Source: Lachnospiraceae bacterium
GTDB taxonomy: Bacteria; Bacillota; Clostridia; Lachnospirales; Lachnospiraceae
Direction of reading: 5' to 3'
DNA: 64,000 bases
Assembly: GCA_029054245.1 (NCBI GenBank)
Contig: JAIDFQ010000042.1
Location: 62,001 to 126,000 of the forward strand
Under the pieces are notes generated by a model, which was given only the letters and a program-made list of their open reading frames with translations, searched no databases and was not told the DNA's origin. Shown piece after piece: positions 1 to 12,173 of this stretch (the stretch's first letter is position 1; each line of letters starts with the position of its first letter). The position numbers and the translations under genes are program-made.

Positions 1-172
1 CCACCATATCTTCCGGCTTCAGTTTATCATAATCCACGCCGCTTGGCTTGATAACGAACAATCCGCTCTCACTGTCGATGCCGCTTACATTTCCCCATGT
101 AAAAGTAACAAGACCATATCTGGGCAGTTCCATATTTGCTTTATAAACTTGCATTTTCAATTCTTCTAACAT
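1..172 (-). CDS. araD: L-ribulose-5-phosphate 4-epimerase, N-terminal part (runs off the window)
   Basis: Only the first 57 codons are inside the window; the rest lies beyond base 1. The ATG at 172 follows a GGGAGG ribosome-binding site. The protein opens with an [18 protein letters not shown] stretch, the class II aldolase/AraD start with its conserved GN-V-S turn, followed by [13 protein letters not shown], which is typical of ribulose-5-phosphate 4-epimerase. Known role: the epimerase converts L-ribulose-5-P to D-xylulose-5-P in arabinose use. It lies 13 bases downstream of the FGGY kinase, so the two are almost certainly cotranscribed. Another sugar-phosphate epimerase or aldolase of the family is the main alternative. 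Confidence 0.82.
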   Translation of the reverse strand, partial: MLEELKMQVYKANMELPRYGLVTFTWGNVSGIDSESGLFVIKPSGVDYDKLKPEDMV

Positions 173-185
173 TATTTTCCTCCCA

Positions 186-1778
186 TTACTTAAGAGCATT
201 TACTGCCGCATGTTCAATTTTAAGACCAGCCATATAACGCTTCATAAATTGATTAAAACCTTCTACATCTTCCTTTACCGGTTCCATACTGCTGCCGCTT
301 TGATCTGCAAATATTTTTTGACTTAAATAATCCTGTAGGCTTTCATATTCATTTTTATTCTTCATATAGTCTGCAAGGAGGGCGATTCCCCATGCACCGC
401 CTTCACCTGCTGTTTCCATTACGGAAACAGAAGTATTCATAGCTGCTGCTGCCACTCTCTGACCAACGCCCTTGGTCTTGAACAAACCGCCGTGACCAAA
501 CATCTTATCTACTTTCACTGATTCTGATTTAAATAAAAGATCAAGACCCGCCTTTAAAGCTGCCAATGAAGAATATAAATGTACCCTCATAAAATTTGCA
601 AGATTAAACTGATCTTCTGCTTTTCTGACAAACAGTGGAGCTCCTTCATCAAATCCGGTAACAGGCTCACCTGAAAAATAATTATAAGAAATCAAACCGC
701 CACAATCTGCATCCCCTTCCAACGCTTTGTTATAAAGAACAGAAAATAATGTATTTTTATCAATCTTCGCACCTATGGTTTTAGCAAACTGATCAAAAAT
801 ATTTACCCATGCATTTAAATCGGATGTACAGTTATTACAATGCACCATGGCAACTAAAGCGCCGTCCGGCGTTGTTACAAGATCAATTTCGGGATATACT
901 TTACTAAGTTCCCTTTCCAGAACAATCATGGCAAATACAGAGGTACCTGCAGATATATTTCCAGTTCTTACGCCTACGCTATTCGTTGCCGCCATACCCG
1001 TACCTGCATCTCCTTCAGGAGGACATACTAAGATTCCTGCTTCCAGTCTGCCAGAAGGGTCTAAGAGACGGGCACCTTCTTCTGTCAAACTTCCTGCTGC
1101 CTCACCTGCCATCAATACTTGCGGAAGAATTTCTTCTAATTTCCATAAAAAACCTTCCTCACGAATAAGATGATTAAATTGACGGGTCATTGTCTGATCA
1201 TAATTTCCTATTTTTATATCGATAGGGAACATACCGGATGCGTCACCTACGCCAAGAACCTTTTTCCCGGTTAGCTTATAATGAACATAACCTGCCAAGG
1301 TAGTCAGAAATGCAACATCTTTGACATGCTCCTCTTTATTTAAAATAGCCTGATATAAATGCGCAATACTCCACCTTTGGGGAATATTATAATTAAATTC
1401 TTTCGTCAGCTTGCTTGCTGCTTCTTCCGTAATCGTGTTTCTCCACGTTCTGAAAGGAACCAAAAGATGATCTTCCTTATCAAAAGCAAGATACCCATGC
1501 ATCATGGCAGAAAAACCAATAGACCCTATCTGTGTAAGTTCCACATCATATTTTTCCTTTACATCCCCCACAAGATCCTGATAGCAGCTTTGAAGTCCCT
1601 TCCACACATCATCAAGATTATAGGTCCATATACCGTTTACATATTGATTTTCCCATTCATAACTTCCAGAAGCAAGCGGCGTGCCTCCCTCCTCAATAAG
1701 AACTGCCTTAATTCTGGTAGAACCAAATTCGATTCCCAGAGATGTTCTTCCTTCTTTTACAATTTCTTTTTTGTCCAT
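186..1778 (-). CDS. FGGY-family carbohydrate kinase, probable ribulokinase of an arabinose operon
   Basis: 530 residues, the usual length for two-domain FGGY kinases. Seen: an N-terminal phosphate-binding loop ([14 protein letters not shown], about residues 15-28), a substrate-side segment around SAMMHGY, and the GDAGTG motif near residue 258 that carries the catalytic Asp region. The start is preceded by GGAGGGAAGG. FGGY kinases phosphorylate pentoses, pentuloses or polyols with ATP. The sequence is not the classical AraB type, but its place between araR and araD makes L-ribulose the most likely substrate (inference). Xylulose or another ketose cannot be excluded, so no gene symbol is given. 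Confidence 0.85.
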   Translation of the reverse strand: MDKKEIVKEGRTSLGIEFGSTRIKAVLIEEGGTPLASGSYEWENQYVNGIWTYNLDDVWKGLQSCYQDLVGDVKEKYDVELTQIGSIGFSAMMHGYLAFDKEDHLLVPFRTWRNTITEEAASKLTKEFNYNIPQRWSIAHLYQAILNKEEHVKDVAFLTTLAGYVHYKLTGKKVLGVGDASGMFPIDIKIGNYDQTMTRQFNHLIREEGFLWKLEEILPQVLMAGEAAGSLTEEGARLLDPSGRLEAGILVCPPEGDAGTGMAATNSVGVRTGNISAGTSVFAMIVLERELSKVYPEIDLVTTPDGALVAMVHCNNCTSDLNAWVNIFDQFAKTIGAKIDKNTLFSVLYNKALEGDADCGGLISYNYFSGEPVTGFDEGAPLFVRKAEDQFNLANFMRVHLYSSLAALKAGLDLLFKSESVKVDKMFGHGGLFKTKGVGQRVAAAAMNTSVSVMETAGEGGAWGIALLADYMKNKNEYESLQDYLSQKIFADQSGSSMEPVKEDVEGFNQFMKRYMAGLKIEHAAVNALK

Positions 1779-1848
1779 ACCTTCCCTCCAATTTTTGTTT
1801 ACTTATTTCAAATGTTCAGCAATCTTTTTAAAACATTCTTTTCTATAA

Positions 1849-2994
1849 TTAAATGGTATAACTTGTATGCTTATTATTACAAGTTGTTTTTTTGCAGGAA
1901 TTTCCCACAACAATTTCCGGTTCAATCAGTATTTTTTTATTATTTTCCGATTCCTCCCAATTTTGAATCAAATTAAGCAAAAGCTCTGCTGCCATCTCTC
2001 CCAACTTTTCCTGGGGATGTACAATCGTAGTCAACTGAAATCCATCACTGCTTGCCATATAAGAATTATCATAACCCGTAACAGAAATATCCTCCGGCAC
2101 CTTAAACCCCGCATCGTGCAGCGCCTCAATGACTCTCATAGCAACCTGGTCATTATAACAGACAACTGCATCTATGGTGTGATTATTCTGAACCATATGA
2201 AAAATACTTTCATATGGGTGAATCTTCCGATCTTCTGTGTGAAACCAGATTACCTTATCAGGATCATAAAAAAGTCCTGCATCCTGCAAAGCCATAGCAT
2301 ATCCCTTATGCCTGTTTTGTCCCTGGATATCGTCTGCTTTAAAAATTCCTGCAATATGCCTATGCCCGTTTTCAATTAAATATTTCGTAATCATAAAACC
2401 GCCCTTACAATCATCCATAAGCACCTGCGGCTTATCCCTCATCTGGGCAAAACATCCTTGTATAAAAACATAAGGAATTTTATATTCATCTAATTTTTGA
2501 TACAGATTCACATGCCTACAATAAATCTGACTCTTACTTGGCTCAATAATAATTCCATCAATATCTTTCTGCAAAAGCTCCTCAAGGCATTTTGCTTCCT
2601 GGCTTCTTGAATTTCTTGTATTTTTTAAGATGATGCTATAACCTTCCTTTGTCAATGCCGTATCAATCCCCTGTATAACACGGGGAAATATATAATCAGA
2701 CAAGTAAGTCGTCACGACAGCAATGTTTTTTGAATGATGACTGTGATGCACCATATCAGAACAAAAGGTGCCTCTTCCGTGCTCGGCATAGATATAACCG
2801 GCATTTGCAAGAATAGACAATGCTTTCCTCACAGTCTGCCTACTGACATTGTACTTAGCTGACAATTCATTTTCAGATGGAAGCTTGTCACCTGATTTTA
2901 TTTCGTTGTTCAATATCTTGCTTTTCAAATCTTCCATTAACTGGAAATACTTTAATTGTCTTTGTTGGGTATCTATATTTGGTATCATACGCAT
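1849..2994 (-). CDS. araR: AraR-type transcriptional repressor (GntR HTH fused to LacI-type sensor domain)
   Basis: 381 residues. Residues about 13-80 form a GntR winged helix (KSGDKLPSENELSAKYNVSRQTVRKAL). From about residue 90 the chain is a periplasmic-binding-protein/LacI-like sensor (IDGIIIEPSK, VLMDDCKGGFMITKYLIENGH, VCYNDQVAMRVIEAL, ISVTGYDNS). This hybrid layout defines AraR, which represses arabinose genes until L-arabinose binds. It lies 70 bases upstream of the kinase on the same strand, so it may be cotranscribed with it or the kinase may have its own promoter. ACTTGT-type half-sites in its leader and at its 3' end are candidate operators. Another pentose or oligosaccharide inducer is possible. 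Confidence 0.86.
   Translation of the reverse strand: MRMIPNIDTQQRQLKYFQLMEDLKSKILNNEIKSGDKLPSENELSAKYNVSRQTVRKALSILANAGYIYAEHGRGTFCSDMVHHSHHSKNIAVVTTYLSDYIFPRVIQGIDTALTKEGYSIILKNTRNSRSQEAKCLEELLQKDIDGIIIEPSKSQIYCRHVNLYQKLDEYKIPYVFIQGCFAQMRDKPQVLMDDCKGGFMITKYLIENGHRHIAGIFKADDIQGQNRHKGYAMALQDAGLFYDPDKVIWFHTEDRKIHPYESIFHMVQNNHTIDAVVCYNDQVAMRVIEALHDAGFKVPEDISVTGYDNSYMASSDGFQLTTIVHPQEKLGEMAAELLLNLIQNWEESENNKKILIEPEIVVGNSCKKTTCNNKHTSYTI
1860..1885. promoter_or_regulatory. Candidate AraR operator: inverted AACTTGT half-sites
   Basis: AACTTGT at 1860-1866 and ACAAGTT at 1879-1885 form a perfect 7-bp inverted repeat with a 12-bp spacer. It lies inside the 3' end of araR, about 80 bases before the kinase start. 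AraR operators of Bacillus are built from related ATTTGT/ACAAAT half-sites; applying this here is inference. Confidence 0.35.
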
Positions 2995-3007
2995 TCACCT
3001 GTCAATC

Positions 3008-3035
3008 AACTTGTGCTTAACTTGTCTTTATCATA
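3008..3035 (-). promoter_or_regulatory. araR promoter -10 and two AACTTGT half-sites
   Basis: On the leftward strand TATGAT (3030-3035) is a good -10 element; no convincing -35 is visible. Just downstream, AACTTGT occurs twice (3008-3014 and 3019-3025, 11 bp apart on the plus strand), between the -10 and the araR start. The position fits an autoregulatory operator. The same 7-mer forms the inverted pair before the kinase gene. Confidence 0.4.
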
Positions 3036-3143
3036 CCATAATTATTGAATCACTGCATGGTTTCTATAAAGGGATTTTTGTTGTTGGCTAATAGTCCCAC
3101 AGGATAGATGAATATACTAACATCGTCACGCTTCCGCTCCATA

Positions 3144-3162
3144 AAAAAGGATGCCCCTTTTT
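3144..3162 (-). terminator. Possible weak terminator after the flotillin operon
   Basis: AAAAAGG (3144-3150) and CCTTTTT (3156-3162) form a short stem with a 5-nt loop, downstream of the flotillin stop and upstream of the araR promoter. The stem is AT-rich and weak. A second AAGGGTGTCC-like segment lies just before it, so the exact structure is uncertain. Confidence 0.35.
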
Positions 3163-3217
3163 ATAAATTCATTTACAAAAAAGGACACCCTTATTCCAAA
3201 CTACCTACATAAATTTT

Positions 3218-4738
3218 TTATACTCTGTCAGATTGATTCAAAACTTCTCCAGCGACAGCCCCCGAAACAGCCGCCACCGCTTCTTCCTTTTCCTCATCTG
3301 AAAGCCCTGTAAAATTAATATTGCGGTTTACCTTCGCATCGTATGTACCAGCTTTCACAATTTCAGCCAAATCAATTCCAACTGTATCTTTCATGGTTTC
3401 AAACAGCTTTGTCATAACCCCAGGAACATTATCTGCCACCGTGCTTATTCCATTGCTGTTATCACCGCCGATAATTGTAATCTTATCGATCTGGGTGAGA
3501 GGTTCTGCAATCTTGCCGGCTATTTCAGGCAATACCTGAATCAGCATTTCTGCCATAGCGGCATTATTATACTTCTGGTAAGCAATTGCTTTCTTTTCCA
3601 TTGCTTCCGCTTCTGCAATACCTTTTGCGCGAATGGCTTCCGCTTCTGCTTCACCCACCATTCTGATACCTTCAGCTTCTTGCTCTTTAGCAAACTTCTG
3701 GGCTTCTGCTGTTGCTTTTAAAGCTTCTGCTTCTTTTTCACGTTCAAACTTATCAGCCTCAGCATTTTTCATTCTCTCATATAATTCTGCTTCCGACTGC
3801 TGCTGACGGGCGAATTTATCTGCTTCTGCTTTTTTCTTGATTTCTGCATCTAAAGCTTTTTCTTTTACTTCTGCTTCTCTTTGCTTTAAGATGACTTCCT
3901 TTTCCTGTTTTGCAATACTTGCTTCCTGAGTTGCAATTTCAATCGTCTTGCGCTGTTCCTGTTCCTGAATGCTGTAAGCTGCATCTGCCTCGGCACGTTT
4001 GGTATCTTCTAATTTCTGAAGTTCTGCCTTTTGCAGGGCAAGTTCATTGTTTTTCTTTGCAATTTCACGTTCTGCATTGATTCTTGCATCATTTGCCTGT
4101 TTGTCAGCTTCCGCTTTGGCAACTGCAATTTCTTTTTCAGCCTCTGCCTTGGCAATTGCTGCCTTTTTCTTAATCTGGGAAATATTATCAATACCCAAAT
4201 CGTCAATGACGCCATTACCGTCAGCAAAATTTTGAACATTAAAGCTTACAATATCAAGACCCATGGCTGCTAAGTCAGGTTCTGCATTTTCTTTTACAAG
4301 ATTTGCAAATTTCTGACGATCGCTCACCATTTCTTCCAATCTCATACGACCTACGATTTCTCTCATATTACCTTCAAGAACTTCTCTTGCAATACCGGCA
4401 ATATATTGCGTATTCTGATTTAAAAAGTTTTCTGCTGCAAGGGACAATTTTTCTTTTTCACTGCTGATCTTAATGTTTACTGCTGCATCCACCTGAATAT
4501 TGATATAATCAGCGGTTGGCACTGCATTAGATGTCTTCACATCAATGGGAATCAGCTTTAGGCTTAGCTTATCCATTCTTTCAAAATATGGAATTTTAAT
4601 GCTTGATTTTCCTATGATTACCTTTTTACGAAGACCAGATATGATAAATGCTGTATCCGGCGGCGCTTTTTTGTATCCTGTCACCAAAATGATCAGAACA
4701 AAAATAGCAATAATTACTGCAATAATAAACCCTAACAT
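3218..4738 (-). CDS. floT: Flotillin-family membrane scaffold protein (SPFH domain)
   Basis: 506 residues, close to Bacillus FloT. Seen: an N-terminal hydrophobic anchor (residues 1-20), an SPFH/band-7 domain (about 25-195, including AREVLEGNMREIVGRM), a long charged coiled coil rich in Glu-Ala repeats (AEAEK, AEADK; about 190-400), and a C-terminal oligomerisation region (QVLPEIAGKIAEPLTQIDKI). Flotillins organise membrane microdomains and affect membrane fluidity. The start follows AGGAGG. It is the last gene of an apparent operon after the antiporter (44-base gap). The symbol rests on resemblance to FloT rather than the shorter FloA type. Confidence 0.88.
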   Translation of the reverse strand: MLGFIIAVIIAIFVLIILVTGYKKAPPDTAFIISGLRKKVIIGKSSIKIPYFERMDKLSLKLIPIDVKTSNAVPTADYINIQVDAAVNIKISSEKEKLSLAAENFLNQNTQYIAGIAREVLEGNMREIVGRMRLEEMVSDRQKFANLVKENAEPDLAAMGLDIVSFNVQNFADGNGVIDDLGIDNISQIKKKAAIAKAEAEKEIAVAKAEADKQANDARINAEREIAKKNNELALQKAELQKLEDTKRAEADAAYSIQEQEQRKTIEIATQEASIAKQEKEVILKQREAEVKEKALDAEIKKKAEADKFARQQQSEAELYERMKNAEADKFEREKEAEALKATAEAQKFAKEQEAEGIRMVGEAEAEAIRAKGIAEAEAMEKKAIAYQKYNNAAMAEMLIQVLPEIAGKIAEPLTQIDKITIIGGDNSNGISTVADNVPGVMTKLFETMKDTVGIDLAEIVKAGTYDAKVNRNINFTGLSDEEKEEAVAAVSGAVAGEVLNQSDRV

Positions 4739-4782
4739 GCTATACCTCCTTAGTATTAAATTGAATGTTCTATTTTCTCAGC

Positions 4783-5976
4783 CTACGCTGTTTGAACCTC
4801 TTTTTCCCCTTTATCTTTTGAGTACAAAATCTTTAAGATAATAGGTGTTGCTATTGAAGATACAATAATCAATAAAATGACAGACGTAAAATAAACAGGC
4901 TCTAACAACCCAGCGGAAAGACCCTTCTGGGAAACAATAAGGGCAACCTCACCTCTCGTCATCATCCCTACGCCGATTTTAAGAGAATCATTTCCATTAA
5001 ATTTACATATTTTTGCCATTAAACCACAGCCTAATATTTTACTTACAAGTCCAATCAATACAAATCCTAATGAAAATAGGAGAATACCTCCTGTTACACT
5101 ATCTATATTTGTTTTCAAACCGATGCTGGCAAAAAATACAGGACCAAACAACATATAAGAATTTACATCTACTTTTCTTTCTATGTAACTTGAATCATTA
5201 ATAGAACATAAAATAATGCCTGCCACATAAGCGCCCGTGATATCTGCAATGCCAAAATATTTTTCAGCCACATAAGCTAATAAAAAGCAGTATGCCAGAC
5301 CTGCAATAGGGATTCTTCTTGTATGAGGATATTTTTTGTCTAAATATTTAAATATTTTATAAGAAATAAATCCAACTACCAAAGCAAGTGCAAAGAACAA
5401 AGCTGTATTAATGATTACAGCAGACGGCTTAGAATTTGGATTTTTAAAACCGATAACAAAAGTAAGAACAATGATTCCTATTACATCATCAATGATGGCA
5501 GCGCTTAAGATTGTCGTTCCTACTTTTCCCTTTAATTTACCCATTTCTTTTAAAGATTGTACTGTAATACTGACCGAAGTCGCCGTAAGAATCGTTCCTA
5601 CAAAAACTGCTTTGTAAAATTCTTCTGATCCCCAAGGTGAAATTCCATAAAACAACATATAATATGCTGCTCCTAAAACAAGAGGAATAAAAACACCTGC
5701 ACAGGCAATCAAAGTTGCTATAGGACCTGTCTTCATAAGTTCCTTTAAATCTGTTTCAAGTCCAGCCGAGAACATCAGTAAAATAACGCCTATTTCTGCC
5801 ATTTGCATAAGAAAATCTGTCTGATTGACCCATCCTAAAATACTAGGTCCTATAATCAGCCCTGCAACGATTTCACCTACTACCTGAGGCGCCTTTAATT
5901 TTCTTGCCACAATGCCAAATAATTTTGCTGCAATTACAATAATTGCAAGATCCTTTAGTACCAGATAAGTTTCCAT
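4783..5976 (-). CDS. CPA2-family cation:proton antiporter (KefB/NapA-like membrane domain)
   Basis: 397 residues with about 12 hydrophobic segments and no C-terminal TrkA-N/RCK domain. Seen: KAPQVVGEIVAGLIIGPSIL near the start, typical of the Na+/H+ exchanger (PF00999) fold; SAAIIDDVIGIIVL, with the paired Asp residues of electrogenic CPA2 antiporters; and MMTRGEVALI late in the chain. It exchanges Na+ or K+ for H+ across the cytoplasmic membrane. It lies between the small Cys-rich gene (38-base gap) and flotillin. The ion cannot be told from sequence. Confidence 0.85.
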   Translation of the reverse strand: METYLVLKDLAIIVIAAKLFGIVARKLKAPQVVGEIVAGLIIGPSILGWVNQTDFLMQMAEIGVILLMFSAGLETDLKELMKTGPIATLIACAGVFIPLVLGAAYYMLFYGISPWGSEEFYKAVFVGTILTATSVSITVQSLKEMGKLKGKVGTTILSAAIIDDVIGIIVLTFVIGFKNPNSKPSAVIINTALFFALALVVGFISYKIFKYLDKKYPHTRRIPIAGLAYCFLLAYVAEKYFGIADITGAYVAGIILCSINDSSYIERKVDVNSYMLFGPVFFASIGLKTNIDSVTGGILLFSLGFVLIGLVSKILGCGLMAKICKFNGNDSLKIGVGMMTRGEVALIVSQKGLSAGLLEPVYFTSVILLIIVSSIATPIILKILYSKDKGEKEVQTA

Positions 5977-6014
5977 TTTTCACTCTCTCCTCAAAAATAT
6001 TTTATTATTTTATT

Positions 6015-6299
6015 TTATTCAGGACTGATTCCTTCTTCCACAGCCCGAAGCTTACAGCCATTTTTATAAGAACCGATTTCACATTTTTCTGCCCTTTTCT
6101 GATCGATGCAAAATCTGCATGGAGGACACGGTTTTTTTTCACCTGCAAAATCTCTTGGAACGGCTTCATTTCTTTCATTGTGTTTACAATCATAACACCA
6201 ACAATCGTTACATTCAATAAATTGTGGAAATTCGTCGGAAAATTTTATTTCTGATATAAAATCAAAGAAATTCATTTGTCCTTCTATCTGTTTTTTCAA
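6015..6299 (-). CDS. Small cysteine-rich protein of unknown function, TTG start
   Basis: 94 residues from a TTG at 6299 that has AGGAGG six bases upstream; an in-frame ATG at 6353 lies inside the gyrA terminator and is unlikely. Nine cysteines cluster as CNDCWCYDC, CPPCRFC and C-x8-C in the C-terminal two thirds, suggesting a zinc-ribbon or other metal/Fe-S site (inference). There is no signal peptide or membrane segment. It begins an apparent operon with the antiporter and flotillin and sits directly after gyrA, so readthrough from the gyrase operon is possible. I do not recognise a named family. Confidence 0.7.
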   Translation of the reverse strand: MKKQIEGQMNFFDFISEIKFSDEFPQFIECNDCWCYDCKHNERNEAVPRDFAGEKKPCPPCRFCIDQKRAEKCEIGSYKNGCKLRAVEEGISPE

Positions 6300-6312
6300 A
6301 AATATCCTCCTA

Positions 6313-6345
6313 AAAATCCCCATCAGAATATCCAATGGGGATTTT
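6313..6345 (-). terminator. gyrA terminator overlapping the next gene's leader
   Basis: An 11-bp perfect stem (AAAATCCCCAT at 6313-6323 with ATGGGGATTTT at 6335-6345, 11-nt loop) lies 11 bases after gyrA. On the leftward strand it ends in TTTTTA and runs directly into the AGGAGG of the Cys-rich gene. Confidence 0.75.
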
Positions 6346-6356
6346 AAAATCATTTA

Positions 6357-8873
6357 TTAAGATTCACTATCTTCTTCAGGAATCTCTTCTAATGCATCAT
6401 CAATGCTTTCAAATTCATGATCTCCATCAGAAACTTTTTCCCTAACTTTTGCAATCTGTGCAACCGTTACTCCTTTATCAATATTGATCAGTTTCACTCC
6501 TGAAGTAATACGGCCAAGAGTTGAAACGTCTTCCATGGGTATCTGGATAATGATACCGCCTGTGGTGATTATCATGATTTCATGTTCATCATTTACTGCC
6601 TTGACCCCAATCAGATATCCTGTTTTTTCGGTAATCTTATAACACTTTACTCCTTTTCCGCCTCGCTTCTGAACGGTAAATTCATCAAGATATGTGCGCT
6701 TACCCATTCCATTTTCAGAAACAATGAGAAGGGAATCACCTTGATGGTCTAACTGCATACCAACAATTTCATCACCGTCTCCAAGGCTCATTCCAATAAC
6801 ACCCATAGATGCTCTTCCTGTTGCACGCACATCTGTCTCTTTGAATCTGATACACATGCCATATTTTGTGACAAGGAAAATCTCTGTATTTTTATCGGTA
6901 ATCTTGACTTCAATCAATTCATCATCATCTCTTAAATTAATTGCTGCAAGACCATTTTTACGGACATTACTATATTCAACGATATTTGTCTTCTTTACAA
7001 TACCATTTTTAGTGACCATAAATAGATTTTTATTTTCTTCATAATCTTTAATCGGAATTATGGCATTTATTTTTTCACCAGGATTCAGTTGCAAAATATT
7101 TACAATTGCCACTCCTCTTGATGTGCGGCTTCCTTCAGGTATCTCATATGTCTTTAACCTGTATACCCTTCCATAATTCGTAAAGAACATAATATAATGG
7201 TGGGTCGTAGTCATCAAAAGGTCTGCAATGAAATCATCTTCTATTGTCTGCATTCCTTTAATGCCTTTACCGCCTCTATGCTGAGACTTAAAATTATCAA
7301 TTGTCATACGCTTAATATATCCAAGATTTGACATTGCAATAATTGTATTTTCATTTGGAATCATATCTTCCATTGAAATATCAAACGCATCATAACCGAT
7401 TCTGCTCTTTCTTTCATCTCCGAATTTATCAGAAATCTCCTTTATTTCTGTTCTAATCACGCCAAGCAATACCTTTTCATCCGCAAGGATTTCTTTTAAT
7501 CGTGCAATTTTTGCAAGCAGTTCCTGATGTTCATTTTCAAGTTTTTCGCGTTCCAAACCTGTCAGAGCACGAAGTCTCATATCTACGATTGCCTGAGCCT
7601 GAACTTCTGTCAACGCAAAACGTTCCATCAGACTTTCTTTTGCAATCTGCGTGCTTTGGCTTCCTCTGATAATTCTGATTACTTCATCAATATTATCAAG
7701 AGCAATCAACAATCCTTGTAAAATATGATCTCTTTCTTCCGCTTTGTTCAGATCATATTTTGTCCTTCTTGTGACTACTTCCTCCTGATGTGCTATGTAA
7801 GCCTTAAGCATATCAAGAATATTCAATATTTTAGGCTCATTATTTACAAGCGCAAGCATAATAATACCAAAGGTATCCTGCATCTGCGTATGTTTAAAAA
7901 GAAGATTCAGTATAATATTGGCATTGGCATCACGGCGAAGCTCTATGACGATTCGCATACCTTCTCTGTCAGATTCGTCGCGGAGATCTGTAATTCCATC
8001 AATTTTCTTTAATTTTACAAGTTCTGCTATTTTCTGGATTAAGTTTGCTTTATTGACCATGTAAGGAAGTTCTGTCACGATGATTCTCGTCTTTCCGTTT
8101 GCCATGGTCTCAATATCTGTCACCGCACGGACTCTTACTTTCCCGCGTCCAGTTCTATAGGCTTCTTCGCTTCCCCTTGTACCAAGTATAATACCTCCGG
8201 TAGGAAAATCAGGAGCCTTTACGATAGAAAGAATTTCTTCTATTTCCGTTTCCTTATCATCAACAATTCTATTGTCGATAATCTTAATTATGGCACTTAC
8301 TACTTCCCTTAAATTATGGGGAGGAATATTGGTCGCCATTCCTACTGCAATACCGGTGGTTCCATTTACCAAGAGATTAGGATAACGGCTGGGAAGAACG
8401 GAAGGTTCTTTTTCTGTTTCATCAAAGTTAGGAACAAAATCTACCGTATCTTTATTGATATCAGCCAAGAGTTCCATAGAAATCTTACTTAATCTTGCTT
8501 CCGTATAACGCATGGCTGCGGCGCCATCGCCATCCACGGAACCAAAATTTCCGTGACCATCAACCAGCGGATAGCGGAAAGACCAAGGCTGTGCCATATT
8601 AACCAAAGCGCCATAAATAGAACTATCACCATGAGGATGATATTTACCCATTGTATCACCGACGATACGTGCACTTTTTCTATGAGGCTTATCCGGTCCG
8701 TTATTCAGTTCTATCATAGAATAAAGAACTCTTCTTTGAACAGGTTTCAGCCCGTCTCTGACATCCGGCAGAGCTCTGGAAGCAATAACGCTCATGGCAT
8801 AGTCAATATAAGAGGTCTCCATGGTCTTTTGCAGATCAACATCATGGATTTTATCAAAAATATTATCTTCCAT
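6357..8873 (-). CDS. gyrA: DNA gyrase subunit A
   Basis: 838 residues, normal for GyrA. Seen: N-terminal breakage-reunion domain with the catalytic Tyr123 in [11 protein letters not shown], the quinolone-determining region [15 protein letters not shown] (Ser84 present, Gly88 where most bacteria have Asp or Glu), and six C-terminal beta-pinwheel blades including the GyrA-box-like QRGGKGVK. With GyrB it introduces negative supercoils. It is the last gene of the leftward dnaA-dnaN-yaaA-recF-gyrB-gyrA cluster, 23 bases after gyrB, and is followed by a strong terminator. An acidic tail ([20 protein letters not shown]) ends the protein. Confidence 0.98.
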   Translation of the reverse strand: MEDNIFDKIHDVDLQKTMETSYIDYAMSVIASRALPDVRDGLKPVQRRVLYSMIELNNGPDKPHRKSARIVGDTMGKYHPHGDSSIYGALVNMAQPWSFRYPLVDGHGNFGSVDGDGAAAMRYTEARLSKISMELLADINKDTVDFVPNFDETEKEPSVLPSRYPNLLVNGTTGIAVGMATNIPPHNLREVVSAIIKIIDNRIVDDKETEIEEILSIVKAPDFPTGGIILGTRGSEEAYRTGRGKVRVRAVTDIETMANGKTRIIVTELPYMVNKANLIQKIAELVKLKKIDGITDLRDESDREGMRIVIELRRDANANIILNLLFKHTQMQDTFGIIMLALVNNEPKILNILDMLKAYIAHQEEVVTRRTKYDLNKAEERDHILQGLLIALDNIDEVIRIIRGSQSTQIAKESLMERFALTEVQAQAIVDMRLRALTGLEREKLENEHQELLAKIARLKEILADEKVLLGVIRTEIKEISDKFGDERKSRIGYDAFDISMEDMIPNENTIIAMSNLGYIKRMTIDNFKSQHRGGKGIKGMQTIEDDFIADLLMTTTHHYIMFFTNYGRVYRLKTYEIPEGSRTSRGVAIVNILQLNPGEKINAIIPIKDYEENKNLFMVTKNGIVKKTNIVEYSNVRKNGLAAINLRDDDELIEVKITDKNTEIFLVTKYGMCIRFKETDVRATGRASMGVIGMSLGDGDEIVGMQLDHQGDSLLIVSENGMGKRTYLDEFTVQKRGGKGVKCYKITEKTGYLIGVKAVNDEHEIMIITTGGIIIQIPMEDVSTLGRITSGVKLINIDKGVTVAQIAKVREKVSDGDHEFESIDDALEEIPEEDSES

Positions 8874-8896
8874 TTTTACTCCTAACCTTTTTAAGA

Positions 8897-11918
<3,022 letters not shown>

Positions 11919-11939
11919 CTTAAGTTTTAACCTTTCTAT

Positions 11940-12155
11940 TTATGAATCTGAGACAATTTCAACTTGATTTCCCTCAAATTCAAAAATATCGCCATGATAC
12001 AGTTTTTTTCCTCTCTGCACCTCTATCTGACCATTCACTTTCACCAGACCATCCAAAACGGCGTACTTTGCATCAACTCCGGATTCAACCAAGCCGGCAG
12101 CTTTAAGCGCCTGCCCTAATTTGATAAAATCATCCCTTAAATATATTTTTTCCAT
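11940..12155 (-). CDS. yaaA: S4-domain RNA-binding protein YaaA (RlbA family)
   Basis: 71 residues, essentially a single S4 RNA-binding domain (IKLGQALKAAGLVESG, AKYAVLDGLVKVNGQ, KLYHGDIFEFEG). Small S4 proteins of this type lie between dnaN and recF across Firmicutes and are thought to act in ribosome or RNA metabolism; the exact role is not settled. Eighteen bases separate it from dnaN. Confidence 0.93.
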   Translation of the reverse strand: MEKIYLRDDFIKLGQALKAAGLVESGVDAKYAVLDGLVKVNGQIEVQRGKKLYHGDIFEFEGNQVEIVSDS

Positions 12156-12173
12156 ATTTTTCCTCTTTTATAC

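Noticed and set aside
847-1976. Open frames on the plus strand across the FGGY kinase and araR
   Set aside because: They are antisense to well-supported genes, have no ribosome-binding sites and no domain resemblance.
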